Source: Watersipora subatra (Eukaryota > Bryozoa > Gymnolaemata > Cheilostomatida > Watersiporidae). Taken from it: DNA of 64,000 nucleotides. Numbering within the stretch: position 1 is the stretch's first letter; each line of letters opens with the position of its first letter. Positions 46,480 to 59,632 of this stretch are shown here, piece after piece. Under the pieces are notes generated by a model. That model did no database searches and had not been told where the DNA came from. It saw only the letters and a list, made by a program, of their open reading frames with translations. The stretch covers positions 34,380,643-34,444,642 of the forward strand of contig NC_088714.1 of the NCBI RefSeq assembly GCF_963576615.1. The letters are read 5' to 3'. A program made the translations under genes and the position numbers.

Positions 46480-47110
46480 TGTAATACTGGAGCTAGGAGA
46501 TGGTTGCCTAGTATCATGAACTGCTCCCAGTGTTCAACATGCCCAAAGTGACAAGAGCAACCTAACTAAGCTGACTAGTGTCCTGGGGTGTCAAACAGGT
46601 TCAAAGTTTACAATATGCTCAAAATGTTCAATAAGTACTGTTAGACATCCTCGAGGCATGCCCAGCATGCTGAATATGCCTTGAGCATCTGATGTGCCCA
46701 GCTTGCTTTGCATGTTTCACGCGTCGCATACCTAGAGTGTCCATAGATGCGTCCAACCGATTGATTCGGCATGTCCAACATGTCAAGCATTTACATATAT
46801 ATTTGTAGTTTACTATCCAATACTATCCTGCGTTCACCCGCAATATTCCTTGCCCTCTTTTACTAGTCAACACTGTCCCATGCTGCCCCATACTATACCA
46901 TACCGCCCCATACGGTTCTGTACTGTCTCATACTGCTCGATACTGTCCCATGCTGCCCCATACTCTCTGATACTGCCCAATACTGCCCCGTACCATTTCA
47001 TACTGTCTCCTACTGTCCTGTAATGTCCCACACCGTTCTATACTGCTCGGCACTGTCTTGTACTGTCCCGTACTGTCCAATACTGTCATGCACTGCCCAA
47101 CTTAATTTAT
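46480..47110. repeat. degenerate short-period repeats (CATGCCCA, then TACTGTCCCA)
   Basis: First, loosely spaced CATGCCCAGCATGC-like words (46500-46800). Then a decayed array of about 10-base TACTGTCCCA / TACTGCCCCA units (46860-47100). The rest of 46059-47394 shows nothing recognisable. Confidence 0.6.
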
Positions 47111-47394
47111 TGCCCTCTACTTCTATCCTGCGTTAGCCTGGACCGTTAGTGTATTAGATTATCTACACAGCATTTGATAGACTGGTTCCTGTACCCTGAG
47201 CCGTTGTAAATATTTATTTTATTCCACACTTCTTTCTATGCAATATATTCAGTTTAGTTTGTCTTATTTGCATCGCCCCAAACAAAATAATAGGTCCAAG
47301 GTTTGTTCTACGCCATTTTGTTATTCCTGTACAGTATTTTTGTGACATCTTGGAGTTTTAGTGTCTTCTGAGCACCTACTTCTTATTTGTACTC

Positions 47395-50300
47395 TGTATA
47401 GAGTGTATTGTTCAGTACTCTGCAGAGTGTGTATTGTTTAGTACTCTGCATAGTGTGTATTGTTCAGTACTCTGCATGGTGTGTATTGTTCAGCACTCTG
47501 CATGGTGTGTATTGTTCAGCACTCTGCATGGTGTGTATTGTTCAGTACTCTGCACTGTGTGTATTGTTCAGTCCTCTGCATAGTGTGTATTGTTCAGTAC
47601 TTTGCATAGTGTGTATTGTTTAGTACTCTGCATAGTGTGTATTGTTCAGTACTCTGCATGGTGTGTATTGTTCAGTACTCTGCAAAGAGTGTATTGTTCA
47701 GTACTCTGCATAGTGTGTATTTTTCAGTACTCTGCATAGTGTGCATTGTTCACTATTCTGCATAGTGTGTATTGTTCAGTACTCTGCACGGTGTGTATTG
47801 TTCAGTACTCTGCATGGTGTGTATTGTTCAGTGCTCTGCATGGTGTGTATTGTTCAGTACTTTGCACTGTGTGTATTGTTCAGTACTATGCATGGTGTGT
47901 ATTGTTCAGTACTCTGCATGGTGTGCATTGTTCAGTACTCTGCATAGTGTGTATTGTTCAGTACTCTGCATTGTGTGTATGGTTCAGTACTCTGCATAGT
48001 GTGTATTGTTCAGTACTCTGCATGGTGTGTATTGTTCAGTACTCTGCAAAGAGTGTATTGTTCAGTACTCTGCATAGTGTGTATTTTTCAGTACTCTGCA
48101 TAGTGTGCATTGTTCCCTATTCTGCATAGTGTGTATTGTTCAGTACTCTGCACGGTGTGTATTGTTCAGTACTCTGCATGGTGTGTATTGTTCAGTGCTC
48201 TGCATGGTGTGTATTGTTCAGTACTTTGCACTGTGTGTATTGTTCAGTACTATGCATGGTGTGTATTGTTCAGTACTCTGCATGGTGTGCATTGTTCAGT
48301 ACTCTGCATAGTGTGTATTGTTCAGTACTCTGCATTGTGTGTATGGTTCAGTACTCTGCATGGTGTGTATCGTTCAGTACTCTGTACAGTGTGTATTGTT
48401 TAGTTCTCTGCATAGTGTGCGTTGTTCAGTATTCTGCAGTGTGTATTGTTCAGTACTCTGCACTGTGTGTATTGTTCAGTCCTCTGCATAGTGTGTATTG
48501 TTCAGTACTTTGCATAGTGTGTATTGTTTAGTACTCTGCATAGTGTGTATTGTTCAGTACTCTGCATGGTGTGTATTGTTCAGCACTCTGCATGGTGTGT
48601 ATTGTTCAGTACTCTGCACAGTGTGTATTGTTCAGTCCTCTGCATAGTGTGTATTGTTCAGTACTTTGCATAGTGTGTATTGTTCAGTACTCTGCATAGT
48701 GTGTATGGTTCAGTACTCTGCATGGTGTGTATTGTTCAGTACTCTGCATGGTGTGCATTGTTCAGTACTCTGCATAGTTTGTATTGTTCAGTACTCTGCA
48801 TAGTGTGTATGGTTCAGTACTCTGCATAGTGTGTATTGTTCAGTACTCTGCATGGTGTGCATTGTTCAGTACTCTGTATGGTGTGTACCGTTCAGTACTC
48901 TGCACTGTGTGTATTGTTCAGTACTCTGCATGGTGTGTATTGTTCAGTACTTTGCATAGTGTGTATTGTTCAGTACTCTGCATAGTGTGTGTGGTTCAGT
49001 ACTCTGCATGGTGTGTATTGCTCAGTACTCTGCGCTGTGTGTATTGTTCAGTACTCTGCATGGTGTGTATTGTTCAGTACTCTGCATGATGTGCATTGTT
49101 CAGTACTCTGCATAGTTTGTATTGTTCAGTACTGTGCATAGTGTGTATGGTTCAGTACTCTGCATAGTGTGTATTGTTCAGTACTCTGCATGGTGTGCAT
49201 TGTTCAGTATTCTGTATGGTGTGTACCGTTCAGTACTCTGCACTGTGTGTATTGTTCAGTACTCTGCATGGTGTGTATTGTTCAGTACTTTGCATAGTGT
49301 GTATTGTTCAGTACTCTGCATAGTGTGTATGGTTCAGTACTCTGCATGGTGTGTATTGTTCAGTACTCTGCACTGTGTGTATTGTTCAGTACTCTGCACT
49401 GTGTGTATTGTTCAGTACTCTGCATAGTGTGTATTGTTCAGTACTCTGCATAGTGTGTATGGTTAATTACTCTGCATAGTGTGTATTGTTCAGTACTCTG
49501 CATGGTGTGTATTGTTCAGTACTCTGCAAAGAGTGTATTGTTCAGTACTCTGCATAGTGTGTATTTTTCAGTACTCTGCATAGTGTGCATTGTTCACTAT
49601 TCTGCATAGTGTGTATTGTTCAGTACTCTGCACGGTGTGTATTGTTCAGTACTCTGCATGGTGTGTATTGTTCAGTGCTCTGCATGGTGTGTATTGTTCA
49701 GTACTTTGCACTGTGTGTATTGTTCAGTACTATGCATGGTGTGTATTGTTCAGTACTCTGCATGGTGTGCATTGTTCAGTACTCTGCATAGTGTGTATTG
49801 TTCAGTACTCTGCATTGTGTGTATGGTTCAGTACTCTGCATGGTGTGTATCGTTCAGTACTCTGTACAGTGTGTATTGTTCAGTACTCTGCATAGTGTGT
49901 ATGGTTCAGTACTCTGCATAGTGTGCATTGTTCAGTATTCTGCAGCGTGTATCGTTCAGCACTCTGCATGGTGTGTATCGTTCAGCACTCTGCATAGTGT
50001 GTATTGTTCAGTACTCTGCATAGTGTGTATTGTTCAGTACTCTGCATAGTGTGTATTATTCAGTACTCTGCATAGTGTGTATTGTTCAGTACTCTGCATG
50101 GTGTGTATTGTTCAGTACTCTGCATAGTGTGTATGGTTAATTACTCTGCATAGTGTGTATTGTTCAGTACTCTGCATGGTGTGTATTGTTCAGTACTCTG
50201 CAAAGAGTGTATTGTTCAGTACTCTGCATAGTGTGTATTTTTCAGTACTCTGCATAGTGTGCATTGTTCACTATTCTGCATAGTGTGTATTGTTCAGTAC

Positions 50301-51108
50301 TCTGCACGGTGTGTATTGTTCAGTACTCTGCATGGTGTGTATTGTTCAGTGCTCTGCATGGTGTGTATTGTTCAGTACTTTGCACTGTGTGTATTGTTCA
50401 GTACTATGCATGGTGTGTATTGTTCAGTACTCTGCATGGTGTGCATTGTTCAGTACTCTGCATAGTGTGTATTGTTCAGTACTCTGCATTGTGTGTATGG
50501 TTCAGTACTCTGCATGGTGTGTATCGTTCAGTACTCTGTACAGTGTGTATTGTTCAGTACTCTGCATAGTGTGTATGGTTCAGTACTCTGCATAGTGTGT
50601 ATTGTTCAGTATTCTGCAGCGTGTATCGTTCAGCACTCTGCATGGTGTGCATCGTTCAGCACTCTGCATGGTGTGTATCGTTCAGCACTCTGCATAGTGT
50701 GTATTGTTCAGTACTCTGCATAGTGTGTATTGTTCAGTACTCTGCATAGTGTGTATTGTTCAGTACTCTGCATAGTGTGTATTGTTCAGTACTCTGCATG
50801 GTGTGCATTGTTCAGTACTCTGCATGGTGTGTATTGTTCAGTACTCTGCATAGTGTGCGTTGTTCAGTATTCTGCAGTGTGTATTGTTCAGTACTCTGCA
50901 TGGTGTGTATTGTTCAGTACTCTGCGTGGTGCGTATTGTTCAGTACTCTGCATGGTGTGTATTGTTCAGTACTCTGCATGGTGTGTATCGTTCAGCACTC
51001 TGCATGGTGTGTATCGTTCAGCACTCTGCATAGTGTGTATTGTTCAGTACTCTGCATGGTGTGTATTGTTCAGTACTCTGCATAGTGTGCATTGTTCAGT
51101 ACTCTGTG
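47395..51108. repeat. 26-bp minisatellite, about 143 copies, with duplicated modules
   Basis: Unit contains GTGTGTATTGTTCAGTACTC and TGCATA, with TGCATGG and TGCACTG variants. A module of about 8-10 units recurs almost identically at about 47741, 48105, 49585 and 50259. A few units are 24 bases (TTCTGCAGTGTG type). Open frames such as VYCSVLCMVCIVQYSA are by-products. Confidence 0.97.
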
Positions 51109-54100
51109 TTGCTCATGGATATTATTTTTCCCAGCTTTCAGTATTTTGAAGAGCTTCGAAAAAGTATTACTTCTAAATACCATGACTAAGTTCAACTGAC
51201 AAAGCCATAAAATCAATCTTGACCTCTCATCCATGCAGGTACCTATTACCCACTATTATGCCCACGGGATAAAAGCTGGAACTCCAGGAATAACAGTCTC
51301 ATGACAGTCGAACTCTTATATTGTTTATATATAAACTGATCATGACAACCATCCAATGACAGTTTTCATGATCAGGATTTTTGTTATTAAAATTTCAAAT
51401 ATCTCCACGAATTGCTGCACCTTTGGAACAATCATAATTCCACCAGAGATATCAGTTGGAGTAACAAGAATATATCAACAGGATTGATTTCCCACATACT
51501 GCTTTTAGCTCAACTTTTTGGCTTATGCATCTTTCACTGCGGTCCTTGCAAGTCAGCAACAACTAACCCCGAAAGTGTAATTATAATAACCCTCAACCTA
51601 CCCTAGCCGTAAAGTCAGAGAAGGAGCAGGAAGAGAAACACCTGATACGAATAACTTCTATTGGAAGCAAAAGTTTCACCGCATTAAAACAGGAAGTCAC
51701 TAACACTTGAGACCTGCGAGACGGCATGAGATATTAGTAGATTTTTGGGAGATTTGACATCTACACTTATACTTGACTTACCCACAGCAGACCTACTTAT
51801 GCCAGAAATATTAATTTGAGGTAATTTTAAAATATATTATTATTTTTCCATTAGTATTAATATCAAGTTTGAGATAAGAAGATAGCAAATACCTTAATGA
51901 GTATCATTTGATATAATATTGTTTGTGTAAGTAGTAAGTTAGGTATAGAGCTAGGTATACAAGCTAGTCTGCAATGCCAATGACTTGCTTGTCCATGTCA
52001 GTGCTTGCTGACATATCATAAATGATAAAAATATTGATTATTTGCTTTGGAGGCTAATTTCATAGCTGTTGCTGTGACGCAGCTACTGCATTGCTGTCAG
52101 CTGGCCATAGACACGTTTGTTTGCATTATAATATTCCTATGACTATGCTAAAAGTAGCCAAAAAAATTTAACAATTTTGTTGTTGTATAATCTATAAACT
52201 ATAAAACTGAACAATGGTTACACGTTGATAAAAAAACTTCATTGAAACTTTTATCTCTATTGTTTGAAAACATTCAACGAGTCAACAAATTTACCACTTT
52301 TCTGCTTCTATCTCTGTGGTAACACTTACTGTTCCTTGCTTTTAGTTGACCATCCACTCTCTGTCCAAGATATGTTTAGTTGTGGACTCAGAGACTATAT
52401 CAATTCCGACGAGTATATAAAATATTCCATGAGACCGTCTTGCAGAGGACTACGGAGGTAAAAGAGAGTACTTTATGCGGTGTCTGTTTGTGATTCAACT
52501 GTGAAGTGAAGTAAGAACTTGTATGATCAAAGTAAGGCTATCTACTTGTGTCAAACGCTATCGCTGCCGCTGCCTATAAAAGTATCAATAGTTGCAGAGC
52601 AGCAGCACACAATAAGCCGTGAGTCAATGAACTATTCATAGGCAAAGGGAGAGCTGGTATCAAGGAGTGTATGATAATAATCGGGTGTTTGCTTGGCTCT
52701 CAATAACTGCTCCAAGCTTACGGTTCACTTTCCTTGTTCAACCGATAACGGCTCTATTGATAAGTCGAGTTTAAACAAAGATATTTTTAAATCATTATTA
52801 TGTTAAGGTTATGGAATGTAAGATTGTGATTTACGAAGCTTGAGTAAGTAAGAGGCAGAGCGTGTAGTGGTTAATGTACACTAGTTGCCAATCAAACCTT
52901 TAGTTTGCCAACAGACAGTAAAAAGTGTCGCTCAGACTCCAGCTAAAGAAGCATACTCAGTTGCAAATTGATTAGTGAAGACTGGGGCCCTACAATCACA
53001 AAATTCTTAGCTTCCTTTACGCTGTGATAGACATTTCAATGAACAATTCACTAGAATGTTTGTTGCATCTATAAGCGGTGTGCAAAGTCTAGCTTAATAT
53101 ATAAACAAAACTTACTGTTCATTTTTAGTAGATGGAACCCTGGTCTCAGTCAAAATAGCTCCACTGGAGTCTCATAGCCTACATGATAGAACATCAAATA
53201 ATCCCTTAACCTAGCTCGTTGAAGAGGCTGTAGGGATATGGTAGTAAACTCATTGTCGATGTCTACTTCTGTTACTGGTTAATCAATCTTTTGGATCAAT
53301 GAAATATATTATTCTAGACTGCATGCAAACCAAAATTATTACTGACTCGCTGAAAGTCAGTAAACAAAATTGTTGTTTTACAATTTGTTTTAAAACAAAG
53401 TGAGTCGGTCTAGTGGAACTTTCAACAAGTCTGTATTCAGTTCAAATAGATGAGTTGATCTTTTCAGTTCAGACAGAGCTAATCAGCGGTGACCTTGACA
53501 TAAAAGTAGTAGCAGTGAAAAATGTTTTTTCAAATAAAATTACAAACTTTAGGTTGTTTGCTTTACTGATTGAAGCATTTCTTTTGTTATTTAATGAAAA
53601 CATGAGATTCTATGTTGGCGATACAATCAAATATATTTAATAAGTTGGCAAGCATAAAGATTATTAAAGGAACAAGATGAGACCATCCAAAACACCTCCT
53701 AGTACACCCTTTAAGATTACATTAATGTTTGTGAGATGTCAGACATCTACACTCCTCCCCATCTTCCTATTCTCAGTAGGACAGGAATGATCTGCGTCAT
53801 GACAACTTATGTGTCGCAAGATGACAATTGTAAAATTATATTATCTGCAAGTAAGAGATTTTTGTGACATCCCTCTGGTTTGAATGTCAATGTCTATCAT
53901 TCTAATGTGTTGACCTATTGATAGCATGATCAGGAGTGGAAAACTCAAAAGTTTTGTTGCATTACTTGAGGTTTGATTAATATTAGTAAGATTTTAGTTC
54001 ATTAGAGAGTCACTTTAACACAGATATGAAAGTTTTTAAAATAATTTTACACATTAACATGTAGCAATAATTATGATTTATTATTTTGAATTGTTACAAA

Positions 54101-56428
54101 GTATATAAGTATTATTATTAAAGTTTGATATAAATTGCATTTCACACCTTAACTTAATGTAGTATAATTAAGAATATTGACCTGTTTTTTGTAAATTCTG
54201 TATGTGTGCTAATTTAATTCAATCTCGATTTGTATTTCAATAGCTAGTGTTCCAAATTACTGAAGAATAATGATTTTACACAGCTACAAAAAATAAACCA
54301 GTGTTTTACCTTCAGCTATGAAATGATAAACAAGCCATCATAACTAAACATCTTGTGGGTTGCTCCACAGTGGTTGCTGTTGCATTGGGGTGAATAGGTT
54401 ATAAGAACATATCAGCCATACCGAGATTTATCTCCACCCTCTTCGAATATTTTCAAAAAGAGGAGTCAATTCCTAAAAACTTAGAGCCACCATATAACAA
54501 ATGAAACAAAAGGTCTATGCTTGTTAAAAACCTTCCACACATAAAAATCAAACTTTTAGATTTGAGAGTCAAATTAATAGAGACATTCGAGTTGTTATCA
54601 AAACTGTAGTAGTTTGCTTACACTGATGAAATGCATGCCAAAAGTGACAGCTAGATAGTCTGGCCATACCATCTGCTGGTGATTCAACAATCATGGAGAG
54701 GATAGTTGGGTAGCTAGATAATTAGCTATATAGATCCTGGTTACTATATAGCTAGATTTAAATCTAGATCTAATTATCTATCCTAGCTAGGCAGCTAGGA
54801 TAGTTAGAGGACAGTAAGCCTTACGTCTGCTGAGGCCCTCTTGGCAGTAACAGGCCATATTGACAGTGACACTACACGTCATTTGTAAGAGTAATGTGCT
54901 GAGAAAAGCTCGGAAAAGTGAGATGGAGACAACTCTTACTTTAGTGTCTCTGCGCTGGACTCAACAGGAGGGAACCATTCACATGTTATTTAACTATTTG
55001 TTGTAATCTTGTCCGGGCTTGCTGCTAGTCTTTCAATAACGATCAAAAATGACATTTCTCCAACGGATAAATGGTTTTATTATAATAATAATATCATGTG
55101 TCTCTTCTAAGAGCAAAACACCCGCTGACTTGCCTAACAAATTGCCGCAGTCCTCCTTCTTACATAAATGGAACGCCTCAACATTTGGTTTTTGTTCAAA
55201 CTGGCCAATCACATCGCTTTCCCGTCTACTGACTTTGTAAATTTTCCCATTCGTAACAATAAAAACTATTGAGGGAAAACTAGCCATTGCAATGCAATAA
55301 TCTAAACTCTAACATAAAATGTTACATATACTATGCAGAGAACAATACTCTTGGGAAACAGTATAACACATCTTGTTAATGAAAAAAGACTAAATACAAA
55401 ATATTATCTCGAAAAAAATCAACAACAAAAACAGAGAAGTATTACTTAAATGACTTTAACAGCTAGCACTTGATTGGAACAGATACTTGACTATTTTGAC
55501 AAACAATTACTGACATAAATAAATCCTTCGAACATTTGAATAGTGAAAATAAATTTGTTAAAAATTGTTTATTGCGTACGAATTTTCTATAAATCTCGAT
55601 GAGTAGCGTCTGTCATCTTTTCTAGATGAACCTCTGCCTCAAAAGTCTTTTCTCCATATATATATTGGCTTGGTCACCTCGTCTTTTTGTTAGTTCATTG
55701 GAAAAGAATGCTCATGGAGTTGTTCTCCCATGGCCCTTTGCAAGCCCATCACTCTATTTTATAGTTTGTTATCTAGAGTAACAGTAGCAATCTTTTTAGG
55801 TTAACTAGAGCTCTGCAGAAAAGGGAGTTGTCATACTAGTGTGCAAACACTACAGTAGTGTAATATGGGTGGTACAATGTTAATGGTGTCGTGTTAGTTC
55901 TACTTCTCAAAATCTTTTCTTAAACATTCTACCACATGACAGCTAGCAAGTCAAGCAGTAACTCTTGATAAAGTGTTGACTTAAAAAAAAGCTCTCGACT
56001 AATTGATGACTGATAATTCAAGATGTTTTTAGTGAAGAGGTGCCGGGGTTAAAAGCACTTTGCCGTTTTTCAATTGCGCAACACCTTTCATAAAAACACT
56101 GCTTTGCCTGAAAATATCAACGTAATTATTATCTTGAAGAATGCAAAGTATTAATGAAAATTAAAATTACTATTAATAATAGAGAAGCATTAATTACAAA
56201 ACATTGATGAATAAATTCTTTCTTACTAATTTTGGAAATAACCAAATGCCTTAAAAACTCGTTGCATGTCCTGAAACTTGTAGCGAGGCAAAATGCTGTA
56301 AGTAACAAAGGTTGCTTGTAAATTTATGTTAAGGTATATGGGTATGATTAGATTATGGAGCAGGTATTGACTATAAGATTGTTTACAAAAACGACCTCAT
56401 GGACAACATAAATATCATAAATGTTGCA
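51109..56428. other. 5.3-kb gap without recognised gene
   Basis: AT-rich DNA. I see one orphan ORF (55033-55287, listed separately), a cluster of TAGCTAGAT-type palindromic words at 54700-54800, and an A-box-like GTGTAGTGGTTAATG at about 52864 without a B box. No exon with convincing homology. Confidence 0.5.
55033..55287 (-). CDS. hypothetical protein, orphan ORF
   Basis: 84 codons starting MASFPSIVFIVTNGKIYKVS, with VEAFHLCKKEDCGNLLGKSA in the middle. The start has G at -3 and at +4. Composition up to about residue 68 looks protein-like; the end (HDIIIII) runs into a TTA microsatellite, so a true exon would have to end earlier, but no good donor is visible. I do not recognise a family. It may be a first exon, a transposon fragment or chance. 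Confidence 0.22.
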   Translation of the reverse strand: MASFPSIVFIVTNGKIYKVSRRESDVIGQFEQKPNVEAFHLCKKEDCGNLLGKSAGVLLLEETHDIIIIIKPFIRWRNVIFDRY

Positions 56429-57139
56429 GTTCTGTATTTGCTTTGTAGTTCTGTGACTGGCCTGTAGTTCTGTGTCTGCTCTGTAGTTCTGTGTCTGCTC
56501 TGTAGTTCTGTGTCTGTTCTATAGTTCTGTGTCTGCTCTATAGTTCTGTGACTGCTCTATAGTTGTGTGTCTGCTATGTAGTTATGTTACTGCTCTGTAG
56601 TTCTGTGTCTGCTCTATAGTTCTGTGACTGCTCTGTGGTTTTGTGTCTGCTCTGTAGTTCTGTGTCTGCTCTATAGTTCTGTGTCTGCTCTGTAGTTCTG
56701 TGTCTGCTCTATAGTTCTGTGTCTGCTCTGTAGTTTTGTGTCTGCTCTATAGTTGTGTGTCTGCTATGTAGTTATGTTACTGCTCTATAGTTCTATGTCT
56801 ACTCTATAGTTATGTTACTGCTCTGTAGTTCTGTGTCTGCTCTATAGTTCTGTGTCTGCTCTATAGTTCTGTGACTGCTCTATAGTTGTGTGTCTGCTAT
56901 GTAGTTATGTTACTGCTCTGTAGTTCTATGTCTGCTCTATAGTTCTGTGTCTGCTCTATAGTTCTGTGTCTGCTCTATAGTTCCGTTACTGCTCTATAGT
57001 TCTGTGTCTGCTATGTAGTTCTGCGTCTGTTCTTTAGTTCTGTGACTGCTCTATAGTTTTGTGTCTGCTCTGTAGTTCTGTGACTGCTATGTAGTTCTGT
57101 TTCTGCTCTATAGTTCTGCGTCTGCTCTTTAGTTCTGTG
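56429..57139. repeat. 19-bp minisatellite, about 36 copies
   Basis: Unit TCTGCTCTATAGTTCTGTG with G/A variation (CTGTAG/CTATAG) and TATGTTAC variants. Because 19 is not a multiple of three, no long frame is produced, unlike the neighbouring arrays. Confidence 0.95.
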
Positions 57140-57791
57140 ATTAGCTTGAAGTATGCTACCTCAAACAAGGAAGCATATGAACAGATTGAAATCAGATTGA
57201 TCAAGTTTATTAGAAAATAGATCTAATATCTCATACTTCCAGCTACCGATACGCTCACGAGTGTTTCAAATATTCCTCTATAAAAAACCATTTCAAATTT
57301 GGCTGTCATTAAAGTCAGGTGAACAGTAACAGGCTACTGTGAACAGGTAGCCATCAGCAATGGATAAAAGCTATTACTCGCATGAAGTTAAAAGTTATGT
57401 CGAAGAGTCAGCTTTGGGTCATAAAATATGCTGCATTCCATATGCGAGGGCCTTGACTGAACTTTTTGTCCTATATAAGTACAGAGTGAATACATTATTT
57501 TACGTCTGATAAGGTGATAATACATACTTATTATGCTAAAATCGAAGTTAAGAATGAGCAACTCAAATAAGCTTTGTTATGCGATGAGGATGCATTCTCT
57601 CATCATGTCTGGGAACATTTCAAATAACAATACCGCTACTATTACATGGAACAATCGTTGATTATGAGCACAAAAACCAACAAACCAACAAACCAACAAA
57701 CCTACAAACATACAGCATGCAATTTGACAATTTTATCTGATTCAGCTTGAAAAGAAAAATGATAAATGCATAAGCTCATCGTTTCAAACAC

Positions 57792-57870
57792 ACCTTTTCA
57801 AACTCTTTTCCCGCGACCAAACGAGTGGAGCGAAGTTTGGTCGTGGGAAACTACCTTTTCAAACTCTTTT
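57792..57870. repeat. hairpin between 18-bp direct repeats
   Basis: ACCTTTTCAAACTCTTTT occurs at 57792-57809 and 57853-57870. Between them is a stem-loop: CCCGCGACCAAAC and GTTTGGTCGTGGG, 13-base arms with one G:T-type mismatch, around loop GAGTGGAGCGAA. Confidence 0.75.
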
Positions 57871-58632
57871 TTAATATCTAAGTTTTAATCACTATATCAA
57901 AAATCTTGAAGAATCCATTTAACTCCTGTCACAATTTTTCCTTTCCAACAGTTTGTCAAGATGACTGACTAATGACCTGGAATAATAGCTCAAAGGGAGA
58001 ACTATATCAAGTAACAGTGATCAGCAGCCTGTGTTCATGGTTAGACTGATCGGTAGTCTAGAAAAAACTTACCTTTGTCCGAAGGAATGTTCAGAGGCTA
58101 TACACCAACTAGCGACTCTCTAGCTTATCTATTCATTTTACATGACAAAAACCATGATTAACTTCTAAGTTCTTTATGCATACTTCAGAGGGGTACACGT
58201 CATATTAAACTTGAAGTTATTCTCTACTAGGTGAATGCCCGGTGCTGAATGGGTAATACAAATGTTTTTGCATAAAAAACTTATTTTTAAATGACCAAGT
58301 TTTTTTACCCGATGAATTTGAGTAGCTGAAACTCTTATTTAGGCTCTTAAAAAGAGTCACGGTGGTATTGGTGACTAATAAATACATTGCATTCATCACT
58401 ACCAGCAGCGACTTCGATTTGTATCCATGTAAATTCGCAACATAAACCAGATAGCATAACGCAATTTGCTACAGTGAAATCTAAAATGTTATTATAACTT
58501 ACCAGGGTTAGGGAAAAATATTGCGTCATGCTCTTTAAGCGTACTAGGTGAAGCATGAGTATTTCAACCAATCAACTTAAGAGATTGGCAGGTGTAATAA
58601 TTATGATGTGCTATTCAATTGTATAGCAATGT

Positions 58633-58728
58633 GATCGCATGGCTTACTGGTTTAGCAGGACTGTGTGCAGACCTGTAGGTTCTGAGTTCAAATCTTGTGC
58701 ATTTGTCATTCCTAAAGCTTTATTGCCA
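58633..58728 (+). repeat. tRNA-derived SINE-like head
   Basis: A-box-like TGGCTTACTGGTTTA from 58640 and B box GAGTTCAAATC at 58684-58694. Spacing is tRNA-like, and the 3' side runs straight into the 18-bp array. A tRNA cloverleaf cannot be closed. Confidence 0.5.
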
Positions 58729-59560
58729 TAACTGAACATACGTCGATAACTGAACATACGTCGATAACTGAACATACGTCGATAACTGAACATACGTCGA
58801 TAACTGAACATACGTCGATAACTGAACATACGTCGATAACTGAACATACGTCGATAACTGAACATACGTCGATAACTGAACATACGTCGATAACTGAACA
58901 TACGTCGATAACTGAACATACGTCGATAACTGAACATACGTCGATAACTGAACATACGTCGATAACTGAACATACGTCGATAACTGAACATACGTCGATA
59001 ACTGAACAAACGTCGATAACTGAACATACGTCGATAACTGAACATACGTCGATAACTGAACATACGTCGATAACTGAACATACGTCGATAACTGAACATA
59101 CGTCGATAACTGAACATACGTCGATAACTGAACATACGTCGATAACTGAACATACGTCGATAACTGAACATACGTCGATAACTGAACATACGTCGATAAC
59201 TGAACATACGTCGATAACTGAACATACGTCGATAACTGAACATACGTCGATAACTGAACATACGTCGATAACTGAACACACGTCGATAACTGAACACACG
59301 TCGATAACTGAACACACGTCGATAACTGAACACACGTCGATAACTGAACACACGTCGATAACTGAACACACGTCGATAACTGAACATACGTCGATAACTG
59401 AACATACGTCGATAACTGAACATACGTCGATAACTGAACATACGTCGATAACTGAACATACGTCGATAACTGAACATACGTCGATAACTGAACATACGTC
59501 GATAACTGAACATACGTCGATAACTGAACATACATCGATAACTGAACATACGTCGGACAA
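58729..59560. repeat. 18-bp minisatellite, about 46 copies
   Basis: Unit TAACTGAACATACGTCGA, almost perfectly uniform. Exceptions are a run of six CACACG variants (59275-59370), one AAACG copy and one ACATCG copy. Three minus-strand frames are fully open because the unit is six codons; they are not genes. Confidence 0.98.
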
Positions 59561-59599
59561 TTGACAAACACTGAGATTTATTATTCTCTATGCAGTTTT

Positions 59600-59632
59600 A
59601 AACCTTCTGCAGTTTTAAACTGCAGAAGGTTT
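59600..59632. repeat. 33-bp near-perfect palindrome
   Basis: AAACCTTCTGCAG and CTGCAGAAGGTTT arms of 13 bases around TTTTAAA. Confidence 0.8.

Noticed and set aside
47408..51149. Cys/Val-rich frames of 70-140 codons
   Set aside because: The 26-bp unit shifts frame every copy and repeats the same words; they merely reflect the satellite.
58644..59571. Three overlapping minus-strand frames of about 280-307 codons
   Set aside because: By-products of the 18-bp array, whose unit lacks stops in all three minus frames.
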